Of a stretch of 64,000 nt of DNA, positions 23,285 to 34,363 are shown piece by piece. The stretch is from Dendrocalamus latiflorus (taxonomy: Eukaryota > Streptophyta > Magnoliopsida > Poales > Poaceae). The DNA lies in contig CM029610.1 in the NCBI GenBank assembly GCA_017311315.1, positions 6,994,387-7,058,386 on the forward strand, written 5' to 3'. A program made the position numbers and the translations under genes. A model generated the notes under the pieces. It saw only the letters and a list, made by a program, of their open reading frames with translations. It ran no database searches and was not told the origin of the DNA. Numbering within the stretch: the first letter of the stretch is position 1; every line of letters starts with the position of its first letter.

Positions 23285-24254
23285 TGTTGCGCTCCGTCCG
23301 CTATCATTCGAACAGGTGGCAGCGGAGGCTGGCGCCTAGCTCGAAGTAGATGCGCGCGCTCCGTCCCCTACCCTTCGAACGGGTGGCAGCGGAGGCTGGC
23401 GCCTAGCTCGAAGTAGACGCGCGCGCTCCGTCCCCTACCCTTTGAACGGGTGGCAGCGGAGGTTGGCGCCTAAGTCGAAGCCGAGGCGCGCGCGCTCCGT
23501 CCCCTACCCTTCGAACGAGTGGCAGCGGAGGCTGGCACCTAAGTCGAAGCCGAGGCGCGCGCGCTCCGTCCCCTACCCTTCGAACGGGTGGCAGCGGAGG
23601 CTGGCGCCTAGCTCGAAGTCGAGGCGTGCGCGCTCCGTCCCCTACCCTTCGAACGGGTGGCAGCGGAGGCTGGCGCCTAAGTCGAAGCCGAGGCGCGCGT
23701 GCTCCGTCCCCTACCCTTCGAACGGGTGGCAGCGGAGGCTGGCGCCTAGCTCGAAGTAGACGCGCGCGCTCCGTCCCCTACCCTTCGAACGGGTGGCAGC
23801 GGAGGCTGGCGCCTAAGTCGAAGCCAAGGCGCGCGCGCTCCGTCCCCTACCCTTCGAACGGGTGGCAGCGGAGGCTGGCGCCTAGCTCGAAGTAGACGCG
23901 CGCGCTCCGTCCCCTACCCTTCGAACGGGTGGCAGCGGAGGTTGGCGCCTAAGTCGAAGCCGAGGCGTGCGCGCTCCGTCCCGTACCCTTCGAACGGGTG
24001 GCAGCGGAGGCTGGCGCCTAAGTCGAAGCCGAGGCGCGCGCGCTCCGTCCCCTACCCTTCGAACGGGTGGCAGCGGAGGCTGGCGCCTAGCTCGAAGTAG
24101 ACGCGCGCGCTCCGTCCCCTACCCTTCGGACGGGTGGCAGCGGAGGTTGGCGCCTAAGTCGAAGCCGAGGCGCGCGCGCTCCGTCCCCTACCCTTCGAAC
24201 GGGTGGCAGTGGAGGCTGGCGCCTAGCTCGAAGTAGACGCGCGCGCTCCGTCCC
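23285..24254. repeat. Minisatellite A: about 14 units of 68 bp
   Basis: Units such as CTCCGTCCCCTACCCTTCGA...GGTGGCAGCGGAGGCTGGCG recur every 67-69 bp, about 14 times. Two unit variants (CTAGCTCGAAGTAGACGCG and CTAAGTCGAAGCCGAGGCG) alternate irregularly, which suggests higher-order unequal exchange. It lies between the 3' LTR and the antisense gene. Hypervariable tandem arrays in this region are known for Tat-lineage elements. Confidence 0.95.
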
Positions 24255-24795
24255 TGCGCTGAGATCGGAGCTTGGCGCCGGTATGGTTGCGCTCCGGGGC
24301 TATTGTGACCTTGCAGGCTGGTAGTGCGCTTTTAATGGCGGCTGGAATCACGCCGACGCCTGGCCTGGCAGAAGTCAGGCTGTCGCGTCGTGCAGTCTGC
24401 CATTCTGCAGGTGGGACACGTGGCGACTCACGACTGGTGCGTCGTGGGATGTGAGCGGTTGCGTGACCGCGGCCGTTCACCTCGTCCCCCGAGAAGTTGG
24501 ACGCGTGTTGAAGGCGTGGAGGCGTTGTGCGCTGCTTGGCCACCTACCCGGCACGGCCCTCTAGGTCTCGGCGGTTCTTCTTTCCAAATCTTGGACAGCC
24601 GAATCGCTGCGAATTTGATCTGTCTGTGTGTTGAGCCATATGATAGGCGAGCGGCCTTTATAAGGTGCTAGTGTTGAGGTGGAGGCACCCTTTCTTGCTT
24701 GGCTTTTTGATCTGCCGCTTTGCTTCCGCCCGTGCTAATTGTCGCGCCAGTTGCTCCTTTCCCTGCTTCTTCTTCTTCCCTTGTCGCGAAGAGCG

Positions 24796-27513
24796 ATGGC
24801 TAGCCATGACGATGCCACCTACCATCCCCGCAGCGGTTCCTTGCCTAGCCAGGGCGAGGCGTCCCATCCTTCCAAGGAGTACAAACTGGTGCCGCGGGGG
24901 AGCTCGCGCGCCAACAAGTGGTGGAACGCTATGGAGCACTCGGGAGGCTGCTGCTCCCGTGTGCTGGGGAAGAGCCGCATGACTGAAGGGATGCTGCAGC
25001 GACTTGTAGATGAGGGGAAGATCGTGGATCGCAATGGGGCTCGCCTACCCCGCCGGGACGAGACGGAGCCGAAGCCCGGGGCAATGGAGGCGATTGTTTT
25101 TGTCGCGTTCTTCGATGCCGGCCTTCGAATGCCCTCCACGTTGTTCGTGGGCGAAGTTCTGTGGGCCTACAAGTTGGAGCTAGCCCAGTTGACGCCCCAC
25201 GCGATACTCCGCCTAGCTCTCTTCACGTGGGCGATGCGGACCGAGGGGTGGCGTCCCAGCGCGAGCTTATTCGCCACACTGCACGACGCACACTGTCGAC
25301 CCAGAAAGGTTGACGGGGCGGTGTCCAACTTCGGCGGTGTGGACTTCGTGCTCCGGGCATCATGCGCGATGTTGTTCCCTATGCCAGCCTCGTCGGGGCA
25401 ATGGGCGTCCGGCTGGACTCGACGGTGGTTCTATTACACCGTGACCGACAAGAGCGGAATGCATTGCCGAGGTGGGCCGATCTCATTTAACAGCACGCCG
25501 AGTCTGAAGGCGGAGATTGACGACACGCGAAAGCTACAGAGTCTTTTCGGTGTCGCCCGTCGAATGAGCGTGCGCGACTTAGCCGAGGAGTTCACAATGT
25601 ATGGGGCGGCACCACTCTCCTCCCGGGGGAAGTATGTTGGACAGAACAGCCCCCGCGAGGACGGGTTCGATCCATCCGTATCTCGCCTGCTTCCGCCCTC
25701 CGCTCCTTGTAAGTCGCTCAGCACGCTTTACGCGCGCCATTGTATCTGTTTGGCTTCCGCCTGACTGACGTGATCTCGTACGCAGTGGCTCGGCTAGAAG
25801 ATGCGGAGCGGGCGGTTGCGGCGCTCCTCGGCCCGTACACGCTTAAGGAGCACCAGGCTCGCGAGGCCGCAGTCAAGGCGGCTAAGCAGGGGCGGATAAA
25901 CCGCACCTGCGAGCGGCACCTCATGCCGACGCCCACGAGCCCGTGCTCATGGGCATCGTTGAGTTGGAACTCGTCAACCCGGGGGTCGCGTCGTTCCTGG
26001 CGAGAAAATCACGGCTGAAGGTGGGTTATCAACCGCAGCGGCCGACGAGGGTGCGCCCCCTACAGAGGAAGCCGCGGGGGCGACGGTAACCGTAGCTGGT
26101 GTTGCCGCGGAAGAATCGCCTGTGCCACCGCAGGCGAAACGCCCTCGGACTCAGTCCCCGCCGCCAGCGAGGGGCCGATACGCCGTTGCGGGACCTTGCC
26201 GCGGGATTACAGCGTCTGGCGCGGCCGAGAAGACCTCCTCCCCGACCGTCGAGGCGCCCGGCTCCCCCTGGGTAGTCGAACCGGCGCCACTTCCTACCGC
26301 AACAAGGGGCGCAGGAGGTAGGCGTGAGTCCCTTTCTTCACCTGACTTCGCGAGACTCTCTCCGATCTGCTCGCTCATTCTGCCAACATTAGATGAGACG
26401 AAGTCTCCCGGACGTGGCGAAGGATCGAGCAGCGGAGGTATGCGCGAAGTCGGAAGCCTTGTGCAGGGTGCCCCGCAGGTGTCCGCCGTTGTTGACGTGG
26501 TCGTGGCCTCGGTAAATCCTGGCGCGTTGGGGCCGGGCCTCGCTCGCTCGGACTTCCTCCCTCGCCCGGAGATATTTTGCGACCTTACCGCAGCCGCAGA
26601 ACGTGCCGACAACGGCCTCGACCAGGAGATGTTGTCGTCATGCGAGGGGGAACTCCTAGCGCTCACGCTACAGGCCTCCGAGATGAGGGTAAATATGTGC
26701 GCTTCAGCTTTGTAAGGTCCTGCTGGACGCCTGCTGATTTGTTGTTTTTGCCAGACGCTTGCCCTCAGCCGGTCCTTTGACGAGGCCCGCGTTCGGGAGC
26801 GGAGGGCTCTGGAAGCCAGCCTTCGTGAAGCAAGCAATGCTCTCGCCGCGAAGGATGAAGAACTTCACGCGCTGGAGGGCGCCATGGCGGCCGCAGAACT
26901 CGAGGCCACGGGAGCCAAGTGCGCCGTGGCTGAGGAGCGCGCCGCCTTTGTGCAGCGGATCGCCGTCCTAGAAGGGGAGAACGCCCAGCTGGCGGAGTCT
27001 GCTGCCGAGAATAGCCTCGTCCTGGAAAATGCGTCCACGTCGGCGTGGCGGGCCATGGAGTCTCTGAACCAGGCCCTCCGAGATCTGTGCATCAGAGTGC
27101 CGTACACTACGCACGGGCCGGAGGCCCTGTCAGAGACGCTCGGGTTGATTGAGGAGGGGGCCGCCGTTGCTCTTCGTGGTGCCAGAACGTTTGGCGAGCA
27201 CTGCGGCTATCTTGGTGCGTGCTTCGCCCTCGCCCTGCTTCACACTCGTGGGTGTAGACATACCCATGAGCTATCAAATCCTCAACTGGATCTTCCCGAC
27301 CGACCAGAGGTCATGTCGGACGCCATCCGCTCCATCGAGCCTAGCCTGCAGAACTTCCATCAACGGATCTGGGGCCGCTTTGGGGAAGATGCAGTGAGGG
27401 TCGCCGTGCAGCAGACGCTGCATGGGGAGGGGGACCTGCTCCAGTGGCTCGAAAGGGTCCTTCAGCGTCACGGCGACGACGGCACGGGTTCGTCCGCACC
27501 GCGCCAAGGCTGA
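24796..27513 (+). CDS. Antisense gene inside the Gypsy element (plant transposon-associated protein)
   Basis: Exons 24796-25708, 25786-26688 and 26755-27513 are bounded by good GT-AG sites (CCTT|GTAAGT, CGCAG|T; AGG|GTAAAT, GCCAG|A). The ATG at 24796 is in a fair context (GCGATGGC). Exon 1 encodes about 300 aa with LTPHAILRLALFTWAMRTEG, YYTVTDKSG and FNSTPSLKAEI. This resembles the 'putative gypsy type transposon' domain (PF04195 style) of plant retroelement-associated proteins. Exon 3 is Ala/Glu-rich, probable coiled coil, ending LLQWLERVLQRHGDDGTGSS. The gene is antisense to the retrotransposon, comparable to the antisense gene known in Grande. Exon 2 does not stay in one frame: about 25900-26015 needs two frame changes, so as read it is broken. 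The exact function is unknown. Confidence 0.6.
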
Positions 27514-27639
27514 GCGGTTGGTCGGGTAGGGCAGGGGGATAATGCACTGGTTCTTACGCTTGTAACCTTGTAACCCCCTTTACTTTTGCAATGAATCCAA
27601 GTAGTACCTTATTGTTGGTGTTACCTGCCGCCGAACGCG

Positions 27640-28825
27640 AAGGGGAGAAGACCTCCGCACCTTGTTTATACTCCGTAGAGCGCGCAGGGAGGGCATCCGC
27701 GTCTTATTCAAAGTATGGACCGGCGCGTGCGGAGGCGAACCCCGCCGCTACGACTTTCTTTATAGTCCGGAGACTTGCGCGTGCGGAGGCGGACCTCAAC
27801 GCTACGTCGTGTTTAAAGTCCGTAGACTAGCGCGTGCGGAGGCGGACCTCGACGCTACGACTTCCTTTATAGTCCGGAGACTCGCGCGTGCGGAGGCTGA
27901 GCTCAACGCTACGTCTTATTTAAAGTCCGTGGACTGGTGCGTGCGGAGGTGGACCTCGACGCTACGACTTCCTTTATAGTTCGGAGACTCGCGCGTGCGG
28001 AAGCTGAGCTCAACGCTACGTCTTATTCAAAGTCCGTGGACTGGTGCGTGCGGAGGCGGACCTCGACGCTACGACTTCCTTTATAGTCCGGAGACTCGCG
28101 CGTGCGGAAGCTGAGCTCAACGCTACGTCTTATTTAAAGTCCGTGGACTGGTGCGTGCGGAAGCTGAGCTCAACGCTACGTCTTATTTATACTCCGTAGA
28201 GTGCGCGCGGAGGCGTCCCCCCGCTGCGTCTTATTTATACTCCGTAGAGTGCGTGCGGAGGCGGACCTCGACGCTACGTCTTATTTAAAGTCCGTAGACT
28301 AGTGCGTGCGGAGCTAGGCTCGACGCTACGTCTTATTTATAGTTCGTAGACTGTCGTGTGCGGAGCTAGGCTCGACGCTACGTCTTATTTAAAGTCCGTA
28401 GACTGGTGTGTGCGGAGCTAGGCTCGACGCTACGTCTTATTTATAGTCCGTAGACTGTCGCGTGCGGAGCTAGGCTCGACGCTACGTCTTATTTAAAGTC
28501 CGTGGACTAGTGCGTGCGGAGGCGGACCTCGATGCTACGTCTTACTTTATAGTCCGGAGACTCGCGCGTGCGGAGGCAAACCTCGACGCTACGTCTTATT
28601 TAAAGTTCGTGGACTAGTGCGTGCGGAGGCGGACCTCGACGCTACGTCTTACTTTATAGTCCGGAGACTCGCGCGTGCGGAGGCAAACCTCGACGCTACG
28701 TCTTATTTAAAGTCCGTAGACTGGTGCGTGCGGAGCTAGGCTCGACGCTACGTCTTATTTATAGTCCGTAGACTGTCGCGTGCCGAGCTAGGCTCGACGC
28801 TACGTCTTATTTAAAGTCCGTGGAC
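27640..28825. repeat. Minisatellite B: about 20 units of 52-56 bp
   Basis: Units GTGCGGAGGCGGACCTCGAC, GCTACGTCTTATTTAAAGTC, CGTAGACT(G/A)GTGC in several variants alternate TTTATAGTCC(G/T) and TTTAAAGTCC types, giving a dimer of about 108 bp. It lies between the end of pol and the 3' end of the antisense gene. Both transcription units point into it. Confidence 0.93.
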
Positions 28826-28946
28826 TTTGTTCTGCTCCGCGCGGACAGGGGATGCTTTCGGAACAGCAACCTTTATTGAACTCCCGTTTGCGCGGGCGAG
28901 CATCGCATAACAAAGGGCTGGTGGCTCTACGCTTGCTGTCCTGCTT

Positions 28947-30343
28947 CTAGGCGTAGTACGGCCGCAACCTGTCCGCGTTCCATGTGTGCCGGAGGGCTTG
29001 TCCTTCGAGCGTGGCGAGGCGGTACGCCCCCTTCGGCAATGCCTCCACCACGATGTACGGGCCTTCCCACTTGGACTCCAGCTTGCCAACGGTCTCCGCC
29101 TGGAGCGCCACTCTGAGAACGAGATCCCCAGGCTTGAACCCCCGCGGGCATATAGAGCGGTCCCGAGTACGCATTGTCTGCCGCGCATACTTCTCGACAT
29201 GGTGGGCTGCATCTGCCCGTGTCCCGTCGAGGAGGCCCAAGGACACACGGCGCTCCTCTTCGGGTGCTTGGACGAGGACCCTCCGCGAGCCGGCCTTGAT
29301 TTCCTCGGCGTCACCGCTTCGTCACCGAAAAGGAGTTTGAACGGCGTGAATCCCGTCGGGCGCGTTACCGTTGTGCGAAGCGACCATAGAACGCTGTGAA
29401 GCTCGCTTGACCACTTGCCCTTCGGCAATCCGACTAGGCGCTTTTTGATGGCGGCGGAGATGGCGCCATTCGCCCGTTCGACCGCCCCGTTGGACTGGAG
29501 ATGCCCTACTGAGGCGAATCGGAGGGTGATGCCCATGCTGTCACAATAGTCTTTGAAGAGGGTGGCGTCGAACTGCAGGCCATTGTCAACCGTGAGCTCC
29601 CGGGGCACACCGAAGCGACATATGATGTTTTGCCATAGGAAGCGCTATATGGCCGCAGAAGTTACTTTGGCCAGGGCGACCGCTTCCGGCCATCTGGAGA
29701 AATACTCCAGCGCGACTACCACGAACCGGAGGTCCCCTGGAGCTCGGGCAAGTGGTCCTACTATATCAAGGCCCCAGCGTGCCAGTGGCCACACCGGGGG
29801 AATGGGGTTGAGGCTCGTCGGGGGCCTGCGGATGATGCGCGCCATCCACTGGCACCCTTGGCACCGACGGACGAGGTCCTGGGCGTCGGTGATGGCCGTT
29901 GGCCAGTAGAAGCCTTGCCTGAACACCTTGCCGACTAATGACCTTGGTGCCAGGTGGGATCGGCACACGCCCGCGTGGATCTCCGCCAGGAGCTCCTTTC
30001 CCCCCTCGGCCGAGAGGCAGCGCAGGAGCGGTGCGCAAACCCCTCTCTTGTAGAGCATCCCTTCGAACACCTGGAAGGACCGTGCGCGGTGCTGCAAGCG
30101 CCGAAGCTCGGCGGGGTCCTCTGGCTCGGCGATGCCTTGCAAGAAATTGAAGATGGGCTCTCGCCAATCTCCTGGCCGATCAATGCGGTGGACGAGTGCC
30201 GCGTCCCGGTTGTCTTGCGCGATGGCCGCCTGCGCTAATATCTCGTAAAACGCCCCCTCAGGGGGGCAGTTGCTGGCTGGCCGCCTTAGCGAGGGCGTCG
30301 GCCTGCTCATTCTCCGCGCGGGGGATGGCCTTGACGGTGACAC
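28947..30343 (-). pseudogene. Gypsy integrase region (broken)
   Basis: From 30343 the frame carries the zinc-binding HHCC part (EIHAGVCRSHLAP...CQGCQWM) and the start of the catalytic core (RWGLDIVGPL, first acidic residue). An in-frame TAG at 29645-29647 cuts it (TSAAI*RFLW). It resumes with LTVDNGLQF (second Asp) and SNGAVERANGAI (Glu), then shifts frame by one base near 29314 after GDEAVTP. It ends at 28947 with GKLESKWEGPYIV and ...RLRPYYA. All three D,D,E catalytic residues are still present, but not in one frame. Confidence 0.9.
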
Positions 30344-32255
30344 CCAAAAAGTGCCTTTCCCTCACCCTCACCGCCGCGAGGTACTTGGCCAACTCAGGGT
30401 CCTTGGCTTGATATGACTTGTCCACATGGCCAGCCACCAAGCGCGAGTCGGTGCGGACCAACACCCGTCTCGCGCCGACTGCCTTGAGCTTCGCCAGGCC
30501 GAAGAGCAGTGCCTCGTATTCAGCCATGTTGTTGGTGGCGGGGAAGGCAAGGCGCGCCGAGTATAGCAGACGCTGTCCTTCGGGCGTGACGATCACTGCC
30601 CCTACGCCCGCGCCGGCGATGTTGTAAGCGCCGTCGATTGTAAGCGTCCAGACGGGATCATCGTGCGTCTGGACGGGTTGAGCTGGCGGGGTCCATTCGG
30701 CGAGAAAATCCGCCAGGACTTGGGATTTGATTGCCGTTCGCGAGGCATACGTCAAGGAGAAGGGAGCGGCAGCCCATTTGCCGATGCGCCCTGTGGACTC
30801 CTTGTTGTGTAGCATCTCTGCCAGGGGGAATGAGGAAGGCACTGTGATCGGGTGGGCCAAAAAATAATGCCGAAGCTTCCTGGAGGCCATGACCAGCGCG
30901 TAGGCGAGCTTCTCAAGCTCCGTGTATCTTGTCTTGGCGCTTTGGAGGGCTTCGGAGACAAAGTAGACGGGCCGCTGCATGGCGCCTTCTTCTAAGACGA
31001 GGACGGCGCTGACCGCGGTGGCTGACGCGGCCAGATAGAGCAGGAGGGGAGCCTCTGGTGCTGGGGCGACCAGAGTGGGGAGGCTTGCCAGGTGCTGCTT
31101 GAGCTCGTTGAAGGCCTTCGCGCAATCTCCGTCGCAACGAAATCCATCGCACCCGCGGAGTGTCTTGAAAAACGGCAGGCCTCGCTCCGCCGCCCTGGAT
31201 AGGAAGCGGCTTAATGCTGCCATGCGGCCCGCCAGCCTCTGGACCTCCCTCGTTGTCTTGGGCGGCTCCATACCCAGGATGACGTCTACTTTGTCGGGGT
31301 TCGCCTGGATGCCCCGTCCGGACACGAGGAAACCTAGGAGTTTGCCCGCCTGCACCCCGAAGACGCATTTGTCGGGGTTGAGCTTAATGCCCGCCTTCCG
31401 GAGATTGTCGAAGGTCTCCTGGAGGTCCCGGCCATGCAGAGCAAGCTGCCGAGTTTTGACCACCACGTCATTGACGTAGGCTTTGACATTCCTCCCGAGC
31501 TGGGCGGCCAGGGCAATGGCGACGAGACGGGTGAAGGTAGCGCCTGCATTCTTCAAACCAAAGGGCATTCTGACGAAGCAGAACGTCCCAAGTGGTGTGA
31601 TGAAACTGGTCTTCTCCTCGTCGTCTTCGGCCATGTATACCTGGTGGAAGCCGGAATAGGCGTCCAGGAAACTCATGAGTTCGCACCCAGCGGTGGCGTC
31701 GACCAGTTGATCGATGCGCGGCAAGGGGTAATTATCCTTCGGGCACGCCTTGTTGAGTGCCGTGAAGTCGATGCACATACGCCAGGCCCCGCTGGCCTTT
31801 TTGACTAGCACCGGGTTAGCGAGCCACTCTGGATGGTGGACCTCGCGGATGACCCCGGCGTGAAGAAGCTTCACCACCTCTGTTTTGGCCGCCTGCTGCC
31901 GATCCATCGACATACGCCGGAGCCTTTGCTTGACCGGCTTGGCGTCGGGGCGGACCGCCAAGCGATGCTCGATTAGTGCTCGGTCTACACCCTTGATGTC
32001 CTCCGGGGACCATGCGAAAATGTCAACGTTGTTCTGAAGCACTCGGAGCAGATCCCGCTCGACCCCCGGTGGGAGCCCCTCGCCGATGGACACAAACTGC
32101 CCCTCCGCCTGGAGTGGCACCTTCTTGACTCCGCCCTCGGGCTGAGGCTTGGGCGTCCATCCGGGGGCGGAGGGCCCGCCGCCGAGCGTGCCGGAGAGGG
32201 CATGCACCGGGCGAAGACGGTGATAACACCCTCCGGGCCCGGAAGCTTCACACAC
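30258..32255 (-). CDS. Gypsy reverse transcriptase and two RNase H domains
   Basis: 665-aa open frame. Reverse transcriptase motifs run in order: SGAWRMCIDF, DAYSGFHQVYM, FVRMPFGLKNAGATF, then AYVNDVVVKTR. The catalytic YxDD box reads YVND (residues 260-263, bases 31467-31478), with Asn in place of the first Asp, so polymerase activity is doubtful. A Gypsy RNase H follows (ALQSAKTRYTELEKLAYALV). Then comes the Tat-type archaeal RNase H (TIDGAYNIAGAGVGAVI, NNMAEYEALLFGL, VRTDSRLVAGH) with its D, E, D acidic residues in place. The start is artificial: the true frame would run on from gag-protease through a frameshift near 32150-32255. The end (SQQLPP*) is another frameshift in a C run at about 30262. 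Confidence 0.93.
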   Translation of the reverse strand: MCEASGPGGCYHRLRPVHALSGTLGGGPSAPGWTPKPQPEGGVKKVPLQAEGQFVSIGEGLPPGVERDLLRVLQNNVDIFAWSPEDIKGVDRALIEHRLAVRPDAKPVKQRLRRMSMDRQQAAKTEVVKLLHAGVIREVHHPEWLANPVLVKKASGAWRMCIDFTALNKACPKDNYPLPRIDQLVDATAGCELMSFLDAYSGFHQVYMAEDDEEKTSFITPLGTFCFVRMPFGLKNAGATFTRLVAIALAAQLGRNVKAYVNDVVVKTRQLALHGRDLQETFDNLRKAGIKLNPDKCVFGVQAGKLLGFLVSGRGIQANPDKVDVILGMEPPKTTREVQRLAGRMAALSRFLSRAAERGLPFFKTLRGCDGFRCDGDCAKAFNELKQHLASLPTLVAPAPEAPLLLYLAASATAVSAVLVLEEGAMQRPVYFVSEALQSAKTRYTELEKLAYALVMASRKLRHYFLAHPITVPSSFPLAEMLHNKESTGRIGKWAAAPFSLTYASRTAIKSQVLADFLAEWTPPAQPVQTHDDPVWTLTIDGAYNIAGAGVGAVIVTPEGQRLLYSARLAFPATNNMAEYEALLFGLAKLKAVGARRVLVRTDSRLVAGHVDKSYQAKDPELAKYLAAVRVRERHFLGVTVKAIPRAENEQADALAKAASQQLPP

Positions 32256-34309
32256 AAAAAGGCGTAGTGTGGGATCGCCTCGAAGGAGTTGATGGCGGGT
32301 CGACCCAGTATGGCGTTGTAGGGATGTGGGATATCGACGACGTCGAAGATGACATGCTCGGTCCGGATGTTACCCTTGTTGCCCTCCTGACGGAAAGTGA
32401 CCGGAAGGGACACGTGCCCCAAGGCCTGCAGCGGTTGACCCCCGAAGCCTTGAAGTGGAGCCCCCGGCTGCTCTAGCTGGCTTCGGGGGATCCCCATACG
32501 GTCGAGGGCCTCTGCGAACAAGATATTCGCGGAGCTTCCCCCGTCGACAAGGACGCGCCTGACGTCACAGCGGGCTATGTGGGCCTGGATGACTAGAGGG
32601 TCTTGGTGAGGGTACTCCACACCCCTGGCGTCGTTGAAGTCGAAGGTGATGTTGCGGGGCAGCATCCACAGTTGCGGCTGCTCCCCGGGGGCTTTTGAGG
32701 AGGAGCCTCCGGTGATGACGCCGACGGTGCGATGCTGCGCGCCCTCCGTTGCGGTGGCTCGTATGGGCCTACCCCTTGGGTGCCCCGCGTGGGCTCCAGC
32801 GAGGGGCCGAGGAGGCAGAGCCCGAGACCCGGCCATCACCCTCCGCAGCTCCATAACCGCGGTGCATGCCCTTGTGTAATGATCACCGTAGCCGTGTACC
32901 TCGCACCACTTGCCATAGTGTAGGAGCTCTTGTTCTGCGTGGGGTTGGCCGCCGCAATCAAGTCCGCCTTCCGATCCCCGGTCTCCCCTCCGGGAGGCGG
33001 GGTCGGATCCTTGGCGGGCGCTCTCGGTGTCGAGGACATGATGGGCCGCCTGCGACCTGCGCTGGCGGCGCCGAGGTTTATGCCTGCTCCTTGAAGAGCC
33101 TTCCTGTACCCCGGTATCGCTGCCTCGGGGAGGGCCTCCTCGGGGCTCTCGGCTGCGGCCCTGCTTCGAGGAGGGACCACCCGTCCCCACTTCGCGCGGG
33201 GGGCGCTCCTCATGGGCGAGGCCGAGGGCGGTAATGCTGCGTCTTCGCGCATCCTCCTCCGCCCGCGCGTACTCGTCCATTTTGTCGAAGAGCTTGGCGA
33301 CTGTCTTGATTGGCCTCCGCGCGTTGTACTCGGCCATCGGGCCCGGACGAAGGCCCTGTATGGCTGCATTAACGACGGTGGTTTCATTAATGTCTTTTAC
33401 TTGGCACCGGATCTTGGCGAAGCGCTTGAGGTAGTCTCGGAGCTTCTCCGAGGGTCTTTGCTTCACGGCGAAGAGTTGGTCCGTATCAACTCGCTCGACG
33501 TAGTTTCCTTGGAAGTTGTTGTGAAGGCGGACGCGAAGCTGCTCCCACGCGTAGATGGAGCCCGACTCTATGGTAAAGAACCAAGAGAGCGCCGCTCCTT
33601 GCAGCGCGAGGGGGAGTCCCTTCGCCTTCGTGGTGTCGTCTCCGCCCGCGGCTTCGATCGCGGTTTCGTACACGCGCACGAACTCACGGGGGTCCGTGTC
33701 GCCTTTGTACGAGTCGACGGCGCTAGGGAACTTGAGGTCTTCGGGCCATGCCGCCTGCTGCAGCTCCGCCGAAAGCGGGGACTCCGGATCTACGCGTCTC
33801 AGCGGCACGCGGCTAGCTGCGGGGGCTTCGCGACTGTCCGTCCCCTCCGGCGTGGGCTCGGGCGCGATTAGTGGCGCGGCCTGCTGGCTCCGAGCCTCTT
33901 GTATATCTCGGACGGCTCCGCGAAGGTCCCCTAGTTCCTGCTGGAACGCGTTGAGGGCTGCTAGTAGGGCGCCTTCCACCGCAAGTGCTGTCGGGGCCGC
34001 CGGAACACCCAGCGGGCAGGTCGGTGCAGGGACCCTCGCCGCACGATCTCCGGATCCGCCGGATGCTTCGTTGCGGCTACCCCCGGCCGTCGGATCCGCG
34101 CTGCCGGCGAGGGCGGCGGGGGCTGTCGTTGTAGCGGCGCTGGCGGGGCCGGTCGTTGTAGCGCGAGCGTCGACGCCCGCGACCACCGCGCCTATGCCGC
34201 CGCCAGCTCCTTCGGTGGCCGATGCCGAAGCCCTGGTATTCACGCGCCGCTCCGATCCAGCCGTCTTCCTTCCCTTCGCCGCCGCCGACGAAGCTTTTTT
34301 CGGTGCCAT
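31985..34309 (-). CDS. Gypsy Gag and protease
   Basis: 774 aa starting MAPKKASSAAAKGRKTAGSE. An Ala/Thr-rich N-terminus is followed by a retrotransposon Gag domain (about residues 190-350: DPREFVRVYETAIEAAGGDD, AALSWFF, LRDYLKRFAKIR). An Arg-rich stretch follows, then a zinc-knuckle-like CEVHGYGDHYTRAC (about residue 465), then aspartic protease VLVDGGSSANILF with DGGS as catalytic site. The last about 70 residues (after LPGPEGVITVF) are frame-shifted nonsense overlapping the start of the polymerase frame. Confidence 0.93.
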   Translation of the reverse strand: MAPKKASSAAAKGRKTAGSERRVNTRASASATEGAGGGIGAVVAGVDARATTTGPASAATTTAPAALAGSADPTAGGSRNEASGGSGDRAARVPAPTCPLGVPAAPTALAVEGALLAALNAFQQELGDLRGAVRDIQEARSQQAAPLIAPEPTPEGTDSREAPAASRVPLRRVDPESPLSAELQQAAWPEDLKFPSAVDSYKGDTDPREFVRVYETAIEAAGGDDTTKAKGLPLALQGAALSWFFTIESGSIYAWEQLRVRLHNNFQGNYVERVDTDQLFAVKQRPSEKLRDYLKRFAKIRCQVKDINETTVVNAAIQGLRPGPMAEYNARRPIKTVAKLFDKMDEYARAEEDARRRSITALGLAHEERPPREVGTGGPSSKQGRSREPRGGPPRGSDTGVQEGSSRSRHKPRRRQRRSQAAHHVLDTESARQGSDPASRRGDRGSEGGLDCGGQPHAEQELLHYGKWCEVHGYGDHYTRACTAVMELRRVMAGSRALPPRPLAGAHAGHPRGRPIRATATEGAQHRTVGVITGGSSSKAPGEQPQLWMLPRNITFDFNDARGVEYPHQDPLVIQAHIARCDVRRVLVDGGSSANILFAEALDRMGIPRSQLEQPGAPLQGFGGQPLQALGHVSLPVTFRQEGNKGNIRTEHVIFDVVDIPHPYNAILGRPAINSFEAIPHYAFLCVKLPGPEGVITVFARCMPSPARSAAGPPPPDGRPSLSPRAESRRCHSRRRGSLCPSARGSHRGSSGICSECFRTTLTFSHGPRRTSRV

Positions 34310-34345
34310 CCTTCTTCTTCGGTCTTCAGGCTTGCTCCTGTCCTC

Positions 34346-34363
34346 CCCACGGACGGCGCCAAC
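34346..34363 (-). other. Primer binding site of the Gypsy element
   Basis: On the minus strand the 5' LTR end (...CCACAACA) is followed by GTTGGCGCCGTCCGTGGG. TGGCGCCGTC(C/T)GTGGGG is a common primer site of plant Gypsy elements. The tRNA is not assigned here. Confidence 0.75.

Noticed and set aside
23285..24254. CRISPR-like regular repeats
   Set aside because: Units are contiguous tandem repeats without unique spacers, in plant nuclear DNA; these are minisatellites.
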